The notes: generated from the sequence alone by a model not told the origin. A stretch of DNA of 64,000 nucleotides from Bacillota bacterium (GCA_021791495.1 JAJYWN010000081.1:19344-83343), one strand, 5' to 3'. Numbered from the stretch's first letter, positions 45,076-54,255 are shown. Made by a program: numbers and translations.

Positions 45076-46050
45076 TTACTTGATGAAGCCCAGTTCTTTC
45101 AGCTTTGTCCTATACATCTCGTACTCGGCCGCCATGGACTTGGCGAAGTCCTTGGACCCCTGGAAACCGGGGTAGATGTTCAAAGCGTTGTCGGTCTCGA
45201 ACTTCTGGTAGGCCGCGCTCTTGTAAGCCGCCGTAAAGGCCTTTTCCAACGTATCGACGATGGCCTGGGGGGTGTCCTTCCGGACGGCGGCGCCGCGCCA
45301 GATAGCGGGCGGGACCGTAAGCTTCAGATCACCCGCGGAGGGGACGCCCTGGAACTGAGTGACCGGTTTGTCGGTGAAGCTGATCAGCACGCGCATGGTG
45401 CCGTCCTTGATGAGACCCAAGTCGTGACTGGGCTCAGCGTACATGACGTCCACTTTTCCGCCCAGCGTGGCGGCATGCATTTCGCCGGCGGACTCATAGG
45501 GTACGTACTTGTAAGTGAGTCCGGCGGACCTCATCAGGATGGCCACGGCCTGTTCGTCGAAGCTGCCGGCCCCGATCCCGGCGACGGTCACCTTATTGGG
45601 GTTGGCCTTGCACTTGTCCACGAAATCCTGCCACGTCTTAATAGGCCCCTTGCCGCTGGTCTGAAGAAGTCCGATGTCGGTGTGGGCGCGGATGATGGGG
45701 ATGAGGTCCTTATACGTGTACTGGCTACGGCCCATCAGATCGTTGGTAAGCATGTCCGAGGTGATCATGAACACGGTGTAGCCGTCGGCCGGCCGCTTTT
45801 CGACTTCATTCATGGCCGTGGCGGATGAGGCTCCAGGCATGTCGATGACTCCGACGTTGACCTTGAGCTCGTCTTTCAGCGCGGGAGCGATGGCCCGGGC
45901 GAACACGTCGGTGCCGCCACCCTGCCCGAACCCGACAATGAGGTCGATGTTCTTCGAGGGATACTTGGCTTTCCCACAGCCGCTCACCGTCATGGTCATG
46001 GCTACCGCCAAGACCATGACCAAGGTAACCACAAGGACCCGTTTGGACAC
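45076..46050 (-). CDS. tctC: Tripartite tricarboxylate transporter binding lipoprotein
   Basis: A Bug-family solute-binding protein. The signal ends in lipobox VSGC; the mature part has the family motif NIDLIVGFGQGGGTDVFAR and VIDMPGASSATAMN in the first lobe, GIGAGSFDEQA and MYAEPSHDLGLIKDG further on. It captures a carboxylate outside the cell for the TctBA channel. GTG 46050 follows AGGAGGATGACAA. A perfect 14-bp palindrome, likely an IclR-type operator, lies just upstream. Confidence 0.93.
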   Translation of the reverse strand: MSKRVLVVTLVMVLAVAMTMTVSGCGKAKYPSKNIDLIVGFGQGGGTDVFARAIAPALKDELKVNVGVIDMPGASSATAMNEVEKRPADGYTVFMITSDMLTNDLMGRSQYTYKDLIPIIRAHTDIGLLQTSGKGPIKTWQDFVDKCKANPNKVTVAGIGAGSFDEQAVAILMRSAGLTYKYVPYESAGEMHAATLGGKVDVMYAEPSHDLGLIKDGTMRVLISFTDKPVTQFQGVPSAGDLKLTVPPAIWRGAAVRKDTPQAIVDTLEKAFTAAYKSAAYQKFETDNALNIYPGFQGSKDFAKSMAAEYEMYRTKLKELGFIK

Positions 46051-46068
46051 TTGTCATCCTCCTCGTTA

Positions 46069-46082
46069 TGGAACATGTTCCA
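46069..46082. promoter_or_regulatory. IclR-type operator palindrome upstream of tctC
   Basis: TGGAACATGTTCCA is a perfect 14-bp palindrome 19 nt before the tctC start. It matches the outer part of the IclR consensus (TGGAA-N-TTCCA). An IclR-family gene lies 1 kb upstream in the same cluster. Binding is inferred. Confidence 0.5.
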
Positions 46083-46146
46083 GAGACATAAGGACCCAAG
46101 ACTCACTTGACCCCGGAAGAAGCGGACCACCCTCGCCCCCGACCGA

Positions 46147-47082
46147 TCACCTCCCGGAGAAAACCTGACCCAGGAACTCCATGATGATCTGCGCCGCCGC
46201 CAGCGAAGTGATCCCCGTGCTATCCAGCGAAGGGTTCACTTCCACCAGGTCGACGCCCACCACATCCTTCACCGTCGCGACCAAACGCAGTAAATCCACC
46301 AGTTCGCCCACCGCCAACCCGTCGGCCTCCGGCGTGCCGGTGCCCGGACAAGCAGCCGGGTTCACCACATCGATGTCTACCGTCACGTAGACACGGCGTG
46401 GGCCGGCCCCCAGAGCTTCCGCCAAAGCCCCGGGCCCCGCCGCCCGGTACTGTCGGTACGTTATGACCCTGCTCTTCGCGGCCAGGGCGTCGGTCAGGTC
46501 CGACTCACCCAGTCGCAGACCGCGGATACCCAAGGAAACCACGTTCTTGACGTGAGGCAGCTCGGCGCAACGCCGGATCGAACTTCCATGGGCCAAGGTC
46601 ACCCCGAAAAAGGCATCGCGGTAGTCGAGATGGGCATCGAAATGGACCAGGGAAATCTCTTTCTCGTCATCAAAGGCCTTTACCAGTGGATACGTTATGG
46701 AGTGGTCACCGCCGAGGACCGCCGGGAGGGCCCCGTGCCGCCGGATCTCGCGAGCCCCTTCCTCAATCAGGGCAAGGTTCCGGTCCAGATCCAGGTAGAC
46801 GACGTCGACGTCACCGCAGTCCACCGCCGTCACTCCCGCCAGGAAACGGCGCCCCTGGTCCGGGTCGAAGTATCCTCCGCCGGCCGGCTCGAAGTAGGGG
46901 AAGCGCATGGACATTTCCCGGATGGCCCGCGGGCCAAAACGGGTCCCGGGACGGAACCCCGTCCCGGCATCGTAGGGCACGCCGAGGACGGCCACATCGG
47001 CCTTCCAGAGGCTCACCGGTTCGACCAGGGGCGCCCGCCCGAAAGTGGGGATTCCCGTAAAGGCCATGTTAGCTCTGGACAT
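46147..47082 (-). CDS. Agmatinase-family ureohydrolase
   Basis: A manganese enzyme that hydrolyses a guanidino group to urea. Metal motifs are GGDHSITYP, HFDAHLDYRD and VDIDVVNPA; the N-terminal VLGVPYDAGTGFRPGTRFGP is typical. The length is 311 aa. Agmatine, guanidinobutyrate, guanidinopropionate or free guanidine could be the substrate; the motifs do not decide. It lies between iclR and the TTT transporter, which suggests the imported compound is a guanidino acid or that the enzyme acts on its product. Confidence 0.88.
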   Translation of the reverse strand: MSRANMAFTGIPTFGRAPLVEPVSLWKADVAVLGVPYDAGTGFRPGTRFGPRAIREMSMRFPYFEPAGGGYFDPDQGRRFLAGVTAVDCGDVDVVYLDLDRNLALIEEGAREIRRHGALPAVLGGDHSITYPLVKAFDDEKEISLVHFDAHLDYRDAFFGVTLAHGSSIRRCAELPHVKNVVSLGIRGLRLGESDLTDALAAKSRVITYRQYRAAGPGALAEALGAGPRRVYVTVDIDVVNPAACPGTGTPEADGLAVGELVDLLRLVATVKDVVGVDLVEVNPSLDSTGITSLAAAQIIMEFLGQVFSGR

Positions 47083-47101
47083 CTCGCGGTTCCTTTCCGG
47101 C

Positions 47102-47878
47102 CTAACCGTGTCCCAGAAGTTTGGAGATGTTCTTGGCCGCCTGGACCACGGCGGGGGCTACCTCTTTCGCCCTGTCCGCCGGGAAGCGGTGGGCCGGCCC
47201 AGACACACTGATGGCGGCTATGACCCGGTGTGTGTGATTCCGGATGGGCGCCCCCACGCACCGGATATTGACCGAGAATTCCTCGTTATCCGTGGCGTAG
47301 CCGTCCCGCCGGACGGCCTCGAGGGCCGCTGCGAAACCGGCCAGGGTTTGGATGGTGCTGGGAGTGACGGCCGGCCACGGCTCTGGGCCGAATACTCCGG
47401 CCAGAGCGTCCTTTCCGAACTCGCAGAGTAAGGCTTTCCCCAGGGCCGTGGCGTGAAGTGGTTCCCGGCGGCCTATCTCCAACTCGAGCCGGAGCAACTG
47501 GTTGGAATCCACTTTGTCGATGAGGACTGCGTCGGTGCCGTCACGCACCGCTAGGTTCACCGTCTCCCGCGAGATCTCACAGAGAGAGGCCATTTCGGGG
47601 CGGGCGGCCATTTTCAGGCCTATCACCCCCGGCACTTTGTTGCCGACTTCGAAAACACCCCAACTCAGCCGGTATTTTCCGGTCTCCGGGTTCTGCTCGA
47701 CGAACCGGTGAGGCGAAAAGGCCCGCAAGAGCCGGTGGACGGTGGCTTTCGGTAGTCCCGTGCCCTTGGCGATGTCCGACACTCCGCTCTCACCTCTCGC
47801 CTCATCGGAGGCCAGGTAAAGCAGAACCCGGATGGCCCGGTCCACGGCCTGCAACGGTTCTCCATTGGTCCAAGGCAT
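47102..47878 (-). CDS. IclR-family transcriptional regulator
   Basis: The N-terminal winged helix (AIRVLLYLASDEARGESGVSD to TGLPKATVHRLLRAFS) is followed by the IclR effector domain, with LDSNQLLRLELEIGRREPLHATALGKALL-type sequence and SGPAHRFPADR near the end. IclR proteins are usually repressors released by a small acid. The start ATG 47878 has AAGGTG upstream. Palindromes of IclR form occur before this gene, before tctC and before the ferredoxin gene, so it probably regulates the whole cluster. Confidence 0.92.
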   Translation of the reverse strand: MPWTNGEPLQAVDRAIRVLLYLASDEARGESGVSDIAKGTGLPKATVHRLLRAFSPHRFVEQNPETGKYRLSWGVFEVGNKVPGVIGLKMAARPEMASLCEISRETVNLAVRDGTDAVLIDKVDSNQLLRLELEIGRREPLHATALGKALLCEFGKDALAGVFGPEPWPAVTPSTIQTLAGFAAALEAVRRDGYATDNEEFSVNIRCVGAPIRNHTHRVIAAISVSGPAHRFPADRAKEVAPAVVQAAKNISKLLGHG

Positions 47879-47896
47879 TTCGTCGTTTCACCTTCC

Positions 47897-47909
47897 GGAA
47901 CAGCATTCC
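47897..47909. promoter_or_regulatory. IclR-type half-site pair upstream of iclR
   Basis: GGAA at 47897-47900 and TTCC at 47906-47909 flank a 5-nt spacer, 18 nt before the iclR start, giving GGAACAGCATTCC. It looks like a weaker form of the site before tctC and could serve autoregulation. Confidence 0.35.
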
Positions 47910-47974
47910 AAGATATGTCGACTAAAACCGGCAACTCGTCCCTCGAAGGCGGTTGCCGCAATAGTCCGGGGCCG

Positions 47975-48598
47975 CTATTCCCCAGCCAGCCGGCGGAGGA
48001 CTTTCTCCGCCCGCACCGGGTTGAAAATGCCGCACATGCATTGTCTGGCCATTTCGTAGGTAGCTTCCTGCGCCGTGGTACGGCCGACGCGGACGTCCCG
48101 CGCCACTTGGTCGACAAGGTTCACTGAAACCAGCCCGTGGCCGCACATGGTCACGATCTCCAGAACCTGCTCGGAAGGGAGCTGTTCCGTCCGCCCCCAG
48201 ATCCCCATGGAGTGCTCGATGGTGTGGAAACCGGTGCCTGTTCTCTGGCAGCACTGGTGGACCACGTCGAACAGTCCAGTCACCACCACGGATACGCCCA
48301 TGTCCTCCTCGACGATGTCTTGGAATGCTTCCGTCGCCTTTTCCACGTCGGCGAAGACGGCATGGATGTTGGTGATGTCGTGGGCGGCCGCCACCAGACG
48401 GCTGTGCCCAAGGGTAAGCACGTTGCCCGTCAGGTCGTCGCCGTAGTGGGCCGCCCCGCGGGCCTTCATGATCTCCAGAAACTTCTTGGCTTTGGGGCCG
48501 GACCCGCGTTCCGTGATGCCCTTGGCGGGAGCGAAGATGAAAACGATTTCCTCCCGGAGGTCTTCCGTGCTGCCTCTTCTATGAAGTGAGTGGGTCAC
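47975..48598 (-). CDS. Unknown Cys-motif protein partner of the ferredoxin, copy 2
   Basis: This 207-aa paralogue of the protein at 41200-41913 keeps GDDLTGNVLT, VSVVVTG, IVTMCGHGLV and ARQCMCGIFNPVRAE. Differences are strongest at the N-terminus. The GTG start overlaps the ferredoxin stop in a GTGA junction. Here the ferredoxin gene comes first, whereas in copy 1 it comes second, so the pair seems to work together whatever the order. No family was recognised and no function is claimed. Confidence 0.72.
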   Translation of the reverse strand: MTHSLHRRGSTEDLREEIVFIFAPAKGITERGSGPKAKKFLEIMKARGAAHYGDDLTGNVLTLGHSRLVAAAHDITNIHAVFADVEKATEAFQDIVEEDMGVSVVVTGLFDVVHQCCQRTGTGFHTIEHSMGIWGRTEQLPSEQVLEIVTMCGHGLVSVNLVDQVARDVRVGRTTAQEATYEMARQCMCGIFNPVRAEKVLRRLAGE

Positions 48599-49314
48599 CG
48601 CGGTTCGCCTCCCCGTCGCCCGATACCGACGCAGACCTTGCCGTTGGGCGCGAGATAGTAGCCGCGATCCTTGAGAGCCGCGAGGACCGGCGGGTCCCCC
48701 TTTTCGGGCATGCGGTTGATCAGGTCCAGCGAGAAAACGGTGGAAATCTCGTCGGACACTTCCTCCAGGACTCTCAGCACATTCAGCGTCCGGCTCTCCG
48801 GTACCGTGAACTCGATGATGGCGGTCAGGACCCGTTCGTCCCGGACGTCATCTTGGAGTTCTCCTGTCTTGGGGTCCTTCATGAGGAAGGTCACCGGGTT
48901 CTTGGGCTCGAACCGCACGCCCAGGGGGGCCAGTTTCATTGAGACCTTCTCCAGGTCCCGGAAACTGGTACCCATGTTCGGCCGTCCCAACTCCACACCG
49001 AATCCCACCTCACCCAGGACGAACCGGTCCGTGACGTCATTGGTTTTCAGTTCCTCGGTACCGCGACCGGCCACCCCCGTGCCCGGATGGACGGTGATGG
49101 GGTTGCTGAAGAGAGACCGGAGGACTCTGGGCCACGCCAGTTCCGGCTCCACCAAGGCGTCGACGGGGCAGACACCGCTCCGCTTGCAGACCCCACACTC
49201 CACGCACATTTCCTGGTCGATGGAGACGACGGAACCTTCATCGGCGATCGAGTTGACCGGGCAGTACGGGATGCACAACCCACAGCCCATACACTGGTCG
49301 GGGTCCACTTTCAA
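48595..49314 (-). CDS. Ferredoxin-fused protein of unknown family, copy 2
   Basis: A 239-aa paralogue of 40469-41203. The two cluster motifs are CMGCGLCIPYCP and CVECGVCKRSGVC; the following domain keeps FSNPITVHPGTGVAGRGT, EELKTNDVTDRF, GRPNMG and APLGVRFEPKNPVT. The start is TTG 49314, preceded by GGGAGTGATGAG; ATG frames nearby end at once. It is the first gene of this long minus-strand cluster and may start its transcript. An IclR-like site lies about 120 nt upstream. Confidence 0.8.
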   Translation of the reverse strand: MKVDPDQCMGCGLCIPYCPVNSIADEGSVVSIDQEMCVECGVCKRSGVCPVDALVEPELAWPRVLRSLFSNPITVHPGTGVAGRGTEELKTNDVTDRFVLGEVGFGVELGRPNMGTSFRDLEKVSMKLAPLGVRFEPKNPVTFLMKDPKTGELQDDVRDERVLTAIIEFTVPESRTLNVLRVLEEVSDEISTVFSLDLINRMPEKGDPPVLAALKDRGYYLAPNGKVCVGIGRRGGEPR

Positions 49315-49432
49315 GTGCTCATCACTCCCTTCCTCGATTTGGGCGACGGGTTCGACAGAAGGGAGCGTTCATCCTGCCATTAGATTCCATAGCATCCGCT
49401 AATCACCGAAAAAACCATACTGTTCCACAAGA

Positions 49433-49448
49433 TGAAACATCCGTTCCA
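49433..49448. promoter_or_regulatory. IclR-like imperfect palindrome upstream of the ferredoxin gene
   Basis: TGAAACATCCGTTCCA has arms TGAAAC and GTTCCA, one mismatch from perfect. TGTTCCA at 49421 adds another half-site. The region lies between the ferredoxin gene (minus) and acpS (plus). Confidence 0.3.
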
Positions 49449-49537
49449 AAACTCGGTCCACCTTGGGCTGTCGGCTTGGACGGGGGAGACTACAGGAGTT
49501 GGATTGGCCCGGATGGAAGTATACCGGGAAAGGTGCG

Positions 49538-49942
49538 GTGACGAGTTTGGTTAGGATAGCGGGTCTGGGCTTGGATCTGGCTGAAGTGTCCAGGCTGCGG
49601 CTAGCCGATGAGCGTCTCGATGGCCGGCTGGTCCGGCGCCTGTTTACCGAAAGAGAGTTGGCCGAGGCGACTCCGGCAGAAGGCAAAGGGGTCCGGTGGG
49701 CCACGCTGGCCGGTAAATGGGCGGCCAAGGAAGCGGTGGTCAAGGCCATGGGCACCGGATTTTCCGGGATGAGCTGGAAAGACATTGAGATTACCCGCGA
49801 TGAGTTGGGTCGGCCGTGTGTCGCCTTGTCCGGGGGCGCGGCGGAACGTGCCCACGCGCTTGGCATCGAGGAGTTTCAGTTGTCCATCACCCACGAAGGC
49901 GGCCTGGCGGCGGCTAGTGCCATTGCCGTCAAGCACGAGTGA
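49538..49942 (+). CDS. acpS: Holo-[acyl-carrier-protein] synthase
   Basis: AcpS moves phosphopantetheine from CoA to acyl carrier protein. The magnesium site is visible: Asp in IAGLGLDLAEVSRL and Glu in GKWAAKEAVVKAMG. The C-terminal LSITHEGGLAAASAIAV is also typical. GTG 49538, behind GGGAAAGG, gives the usual 134 aa; a longer open frame from 49463 has no family sequence. It overlaps nnr by 4 nt, a common pairing in Firmicutes. Confidence 0.93.
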   Translation: MTSLVRIAGLGLDLAEVSRLRLADERLDGRLVRRLFTERELAEATPAEGKGVRWATLAGKWAAKEAVVKAMGTGFSGMSWKDIEITRDELGRPCVALSGGAAERAHALGIEEFQLSITHEGGLAAASAIAVKHE

Positions 49943-51756
49943 ACGGGCCTTGGCCGAATAGCCGAAGGAGCTTGCCGCCAGCCGCGGCCGTGAGCCACCT
50001 CAGGATCGTGGGCGGGGCCGACATGCGTGGCCTGGACCGCCTCGCTATTCAGGAAATGGGCGTTCCCGGACTGACGCTGATGGAAAACGCCGGGCGGGCG
50101 GTGGCCCGCGCCGCCCTGGCACTTGTGACGCCGATTGGCCGAGCTGGCCCTGAAGCCAGGGCGCCATCCGCTGCCCCCCCGTGCATTCCCGCCCGCATTC
50201 TAATCGTGGCGGGGAAGGGGAACAATGCCGGTGACGGGTTCGTGGCCGCCCGCCACCTCCTGGCGGCCGGTTGCGACGTGAAGGTAGCTCTAGCCGATGG
50301 CAGCACGGCCTTCTCAGGGGACGCGGCCCACAACCTCGACACTCTGAAACGGGAAGGGATCTGGGAGAAGGTCCAGGTCGACCTGGCCGCCTGCCGCCCG
50401 GCGACCGCACCCATCTCAGCGTCGTCCGTGAGGGTGTCGCCCGTCGCGGCGTCGCCCGGCGCGGCATCCCTTGACCCCTGGATTGAGGATGGTCCCACTC
50501 TGGTCATAGATGCCATCCTCGGCACCGGCCTGACCGGCGCACCGCGCGGCCCCATGGCGGAGGCCATAAACCTCGTAAATGAGATTTCCACCGCGGGCGG
50601 GTGCCCGGTCTTGGCGGTGGATGTTCCCTCCGGCCTGGACACCGAGACCGGCGACGTCCCGGGGCCATGCGTCCACGCCACGGAGACCGTCACCTTTGGT
50701 TTCCTGAAGAACGGCCTGGTAGTCTATCCCGGAGCCGGGTTTGCCGGCCGCGTCTCGGTCGCCGACATCGGGTTTCCGCCGGCCCTCGAGGCGAGAGTGG
50801 GCGCGGGCGAGACCGGGTCTTCCCCCGACGCCTTCGTGCTGGGGCCAGGTGAGGCGGCCGCGCTCCTGCCGGCCCGGCCGGCAGCCGGACATAAAGGTAC
50901 CTTCGGCCACGTTCTCTGCATCGCGGGGTCCGCCCGGTACGCCGGCGCCGCCTGGCTATGCGCCGCCGCCGCCCCGCGGGCCGGGGCCGGCCTTTCCACG
51001 CTGGCTTCCGTCCCCGACGTCCTGGCGGCCCGCGGGCCCTTCCCGGAGATCATCGCGCGTCCTCTGGCGTCCCTGGTGGAGGCGGGGGAGTCCGGCGCCT
51101 TCTGGGACCTGGCCGACTACGATGCCTTGGCCCTGGGGCCGGGGCTTGGCCAGGGCGTGGAGGCGCGCCAACTGGTCCTCCAGCTTCTGACGGAGGTCCT
51201 CCCTTCGGCGGCCACGCCGCCGCCGACGGTCTTGGACGCCGACGCCCTGAACATTGTCGCGGCGGCAGGTGGGTTGGGGATCCTGCGTGGTCCAGCCCCC
51301 TTCATCCTCACCCCGCACCCTGGCGAACTGGCCCGCCTCATGGGGCTTTCCGCAGCTAAGGTACAATCCGACCGCCTGGGGAGCGCACTTGCGGCCGCCC
51401 GCCTGTCTCAATCCGTGGTATGCTTGAAAGGGGCCCGCACCGTCATCGCTTCGCCCTCCGGCGCCATCAGGGTCATTCCCTTCGGGAACCCCGGGATGGC
51501 CACTGGCGGCTCGGGCGATGTTTTGACCGGCGTCATGGCCGCCTTCCTGGCGGCGGGAGCGGAGCCTTTCTCGGCCGCCTGCGCTGGGGCCTTCATCCAC
51601 GCGGTAGCAGGGGATCTGGCCGCCACGCAGCTCTGTGGCTCCACCGACGGGGCGGCGGGTCTCATGGCGCGCGATATAATGGACCGTCTGCCCGCGGCCA
51701 TGGGCGAATTGCGCCGCGGCGAAATCACTCTGGATAGCATCACCCGGCTGCCCTGA
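49939..51756 (+). CDS. nnr: Bifunctional NAD(P)HX epimerase and dehydratase
   Basis: The protein repairs hydrated NAD(P)H. The N-terminal YjeF-type epimerase (about 20-270) has MRGLDRLAIQEMGVPGLTLMENAG and VAGKGNNAGDGFVAARHL; the C-terminal dehydratase (about 300-590) has GHKGTFGHVLCIAGS, ALALGPGLG, LTPHPGELARLMG and the signature NPGMATGGSGDVLTG. A low-complexity Ala/Ser/Pro stretch (about 150-180) interrupts the epimerase half. The GTG start is coupled to acpS. The length of 605 aa exceeds the usual ~500 because of the insert. Confidence 0.93.
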   Translation: MNGPWPNSRRSLPPAAAVSHLRIVGGADMRGLDRLAIQEMGVPGLTLMENAGRAVARAALALVTPIGRAGPEARAPSAAPPCIPARILIVAGKGNNAGDGFVAARHLLAAGCDVKVALADGSTAFSGDAAHNLDTLKREGIWEKVQVDLAACRPATAPISASSVRVSPVAASPGAASLDPWIEDGPTLVIDAILGTGLTGAPRGPMAEAINLVNEISTAGGCPVLAVDVPSGLDTETGDVPGPCVHATETVTFGFLKNGLVVYPGAGFAGRVSVADIGFPPALEARVGAGETGSSPDAFVLGPGEAAALLPARPAAGHKGTFGHVLCIAGSARYAGAAWLCAAAAPRAGAGLSTLASVPDVLAARGPFPEIIARPLASLVEAGESGAFWDLADYDALALGPGLGQGVEARQLVLQLLTEVLPSAATPPPTVLDADALNIVAAAGGLGILRGPAPFILTPHPGELARLMGLSAAKVQSDRLGSALAAARLSQSVVCLKGARTVIASPSGAIRVIPFGNPGMATGGSGDVLTGVMAAFLAAGAEPFSAACAGAFIHAVAGDLAATQLCGSTDGAAGLMARDIMDRLPAAMGELRRGEITLDSITRLP

Positions 51757-51762
51757 AAAGGT

Positions 51763-52965
51763 TTGGGCGCCGTGGAAGGAGCGCTCCGCACTTTGCTGCA
51801 CACCGGCACTCGAAAAACAGTCTTCATCCTTACCCTGATCGCGACCGCGGTCCTGACTCCGGCCCTGGCCCTGGCCGTCGCCGGCTGCAACCGTATCGAC
51901 AAGGCCACGGTCATCAATAAGGTCAGTGAGACCTTCCGCCGCCTGGAGGACTACCAGGGCGTGGCGGTCAAGACCATCTCCGTGAGCACCTTCGACCAGA
52001 CCATGGAGGTCAATCAGTGGTTCCGCAAACCCGACCTCCACCGCATCGAAATCGTATCCCCACCCGAGGTCAAGGGACAGACCACCGTCTACGACGGCAA
52101 CACGCTCTACTTCTACAGTCCCTCCGATAAGGAGGTCATGGCCTTCACCGATCCCAGCCCCGAATTGGCCAAGGGGGACCGCGCCGACCTGGCGACTTCT
52201 TACGCCGAAATCGTCATGACCAGCGAGAACCTGCGTGTTGTGGGCCGGGAGAAACTGGGCGACCGGAACACCGTCGTCCTTGAAGTGCGGGCGGAGACCA
52301 AGGCGGGCACGCCCGCTACCGGTTCACCGGCGGCCGCCGCGTCACCCCCCGCCGCCGCACCGCCCGCGGCATCGTCGTCCCCCGCGGCCTCCGCCGCACC
52401 CTTGGGCATCATAGCCCGCCAGCGCATCTGGGTCGACACCACCATCTGGTTCCCCTTGAAAGTCGAGTCCTACGACCAGGACGGCAAGCTGGTGGCCTCC
52501 ATTCTCTACAGGGAAGTCCGCTTGAACACCGGCGTCTCGGAGGATACTTTCCACTTCGTGCCGGCCGCCGGCGTCAAGGTGGTGCAGGCGGACTGGTCCA
52601 TTGCCGAGACGACCCTGGCCGACGCCCAGCAGATGGTGGCCTTCAGTCTGCTTCAGCCGTCCTACCTGCCCTCCGGTCTGTCCCTCCACCGCGTGAACCG
52701 CTCCGGGTCGGCCGATGCGGTGTCCATCATCTTCGAATACACGAACGGGAAAGGGGTTTCGGTTACCCTGACCGAATCCGCTCTTCAACCGGATGCCCCC
52801 TCGTTAGCCGGTACGCGTCGGACCGACTACAATGGTCGCACCTACGAGATCATCCAGAGTGAGGATTACTCCATTCTGAACTGGTCCGCTACCGGGGTGG
52901 CTTTCGATCTGACTGGAAACCTCTCCCGCGACGAGATGTTGAAGGTCGCCGATTCCGTCCGATAG
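51763..52965 (+). CDS. LolA/MucB-like lipoprotein
   Basis: Lipobox LAVAGC ends the signal peptide near residue 44. The next part resembles the LolA-like fold of outer-membrane lipoprotein-sorting proteins (MEVNQWFRKPDLHRIEI, TTVYDGNTLYFYSP), although Firmicutes have no Lol system. An Ala/Pro/Ser-rich linker (about 185-210) leads to a C-terminal DUF4367-like part (QPSYLPSGLSLHRVN). Genes of this kind lie between nnr and alr in many Firmicutes. Its role is not known; an envelope-stress sensor is one possibility. Confidence 0.7.
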   Translation: MGAVEGALRTLLHTGTRKTVFILTLIATAVLTPALALAVAGCNRIDKATVINKVSETFRRLEDYQGVAVKTISVSTFDQTMEVNQWFRKPDLHRIEIVSPPEVKGQTTVYDGNTLYFYSPSDKEVMAFTDPSPELAKGDRADLATSYAEIVMTSENLRVVGREKLGDRNTVVLEVRAETKAGTPATGSPAAAASPPAAAPPAASSSPAASAAPLGIIARQRIWVDTTIWFPLKVESYDQDGKLVASILYREVRLNTGVSEDTFHFVPAAGVKVVQADWSIAETTLADAQQMVAFSLLQPSYLPSGLSLHRVNRSGSADAVSIIFEYTNGKGVSVTLTESALQPDAPSLAGTRRTDYNGRTYEIIQSEDYSILNWSATGVAFDLTGNLSRDEMLKVADSVR

Positions 52966-52978
52966 GAGGCCAGCGACG

Positions 52979-54160
52979 ATGTTCCCGACCGGACGCCCCA
53001 CGTGGGCTGAAGTCGACCTATCCGCTCTCGCTCACAACATGCGCGAAATACGCCGCCTCACGTCGCCTTCCGCACAGGTCATGGCGGTAGTGAAGGCCAA
53101 CGGCTATGGCCACGGCGCCGCGGCGGCCGCCCTGACCGCTCTCCGCAACGGCGCTTCCCGGCTGGCCGTAGCCATTGTCGAGGAGGCCCTGCGCCTCCGG
53201 CAGGCCGGTTTGGCCGTCCCCATCCAAGTCCTGGGGTATACCTCGCCGCAACAGATCGACTCGGTCTTCCGCGCCGGCGCCATCCTCAGTGTGTGGGACT
53301 TGGCTACCGCCGCCGCCTACTCCGAGGCGGTACGCTCCACCGGGCGCCGCCTCACTGTCCACGTGAAGATCGACACCGGTATGGGCCGCATCGGCCTGCC
53401 GCCGGACTCCCGTGGAGTTCAGACGGTGATTAACATCGCCCGCATGTCGAACCTGCAGGTGGAGGGGATATTTACCCATTTCGCCGCCGCCGACGCCGCC
53501 GACAAGTCCTTTGCCCGCGAACAGTTGGAGAAGTTCCTCGACTTCGACCGGGCCCTGCGCCGCGCCGGCCTGGAGCTCCCTATCCGCCACGCCGCGAACA
53601 GCGCCGCCATCCTTGACCTTCCCGAGTCCCATCTGGACCTGGTGCGCCCCGGCATCATCTACTACGGCTACCTCCCGTCCGCCGAGACCGGCCGGCCTTT
53701 CGTGCCGCGGCAGGTGATGACCCTGAAAACCAGAGCCATCCACATCAAGGACGTGCCCGCCGGCACCACCATCGGTTACGGGCGCACCTTCAAGGCGGCC
53801 GGCCCGTCCACCATCGCCACCTGCCCCATCGGATACGCCGACGGCTACTCCCGCCGCCTGAGCAACCGCGCCCCCGCCTTGGTCAGAGGCCGGCGCGTTC
53901 CCGTTATTGGCCGCGTGTGCATGGATCAGATCATGGTGGACGTGACCGGCGTCCCCGGCCTCACACCGGGCGAGGAAGTCGTCCTCTACGGCGGTCAGGG
54001 GTCGGAGTTCATCTCCGTAAGCGAGATAGCCGCCCTGGAAGATACCATTGAGTACGAAGTCTGCTGCAACCTTTCGGCCCGTGTGCCCCGGTGGTACAAG
54101 CTGGAGAGCGGGCAGTTTATTTCGGAAGAGGAATTATTCCGTTCCCTAACGAACCGGTGA
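52979..54160 (+). CDS. alr: Alanine racemase
   Basis: A PLP enzyme that makes D-alanine for peptidoglycan. The PLP lysine is Lys39 in AVVKANGYGHG; the catalytic Tyr lies in TTIGYGRTF; VKIDTGMGRIG and CMDQIMVDVT are further landmarks. At 393 aa it is full length. AGGAGG precedes the ATG. It is the last gene of the acpS-nnr-lipoprotein-alr cluster; no antitoxin-toxin pair follows, as it does in Bacillus. Confidence 0.95.
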   Translation: MFPTGRPTWAEVDLSALAHNMREIRRLTSPSAQVMAVVKANGYGHGAAAAALTALRNGASRLAVAIVEEALRLRQAGLAVPIQVLGYTSPQQIDSVFRAGAILSVWDLATAAAYSEAVRSTGRRLTVHVKIDTGMGRIGLPPDSRGVQTVINIARMSNLQVEGIFTHFAAADAADKSFAREQLEKFLDFDRALRRAGLELPIRHAANSAAILDLPESHLDLVRPGIIYYGYLPSAETGRPFVPRQVMTLKTRAIHIKDVPAGTTIGYGRTFKAAGPSTIATCPIGYADGYSRRLSNRAPALVRGRRVPVIGRVCMDQIMVDVTGVPGLTPGEEVVLYGGQGSEFISVSEIAALEDTIEYEVCCNLSARVPRWYKLESGQFISEEELFRSLTNR

Positions 54161-54255
54161 AGACCGGAGCGGCGGGGAATTCCCCCCAGAGAGGGAACTC
54201 CCTTAGACATACCGCACCTGCGCCAGCCGGTGCCACTTAAGGAGGAAAATCAGCG

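Noticed and set aside
42895..49314. Plus-strand frames of 60-300 aa in the Tct/IclR region
   Set aside because: All are antisense to genes with clear family motifs.
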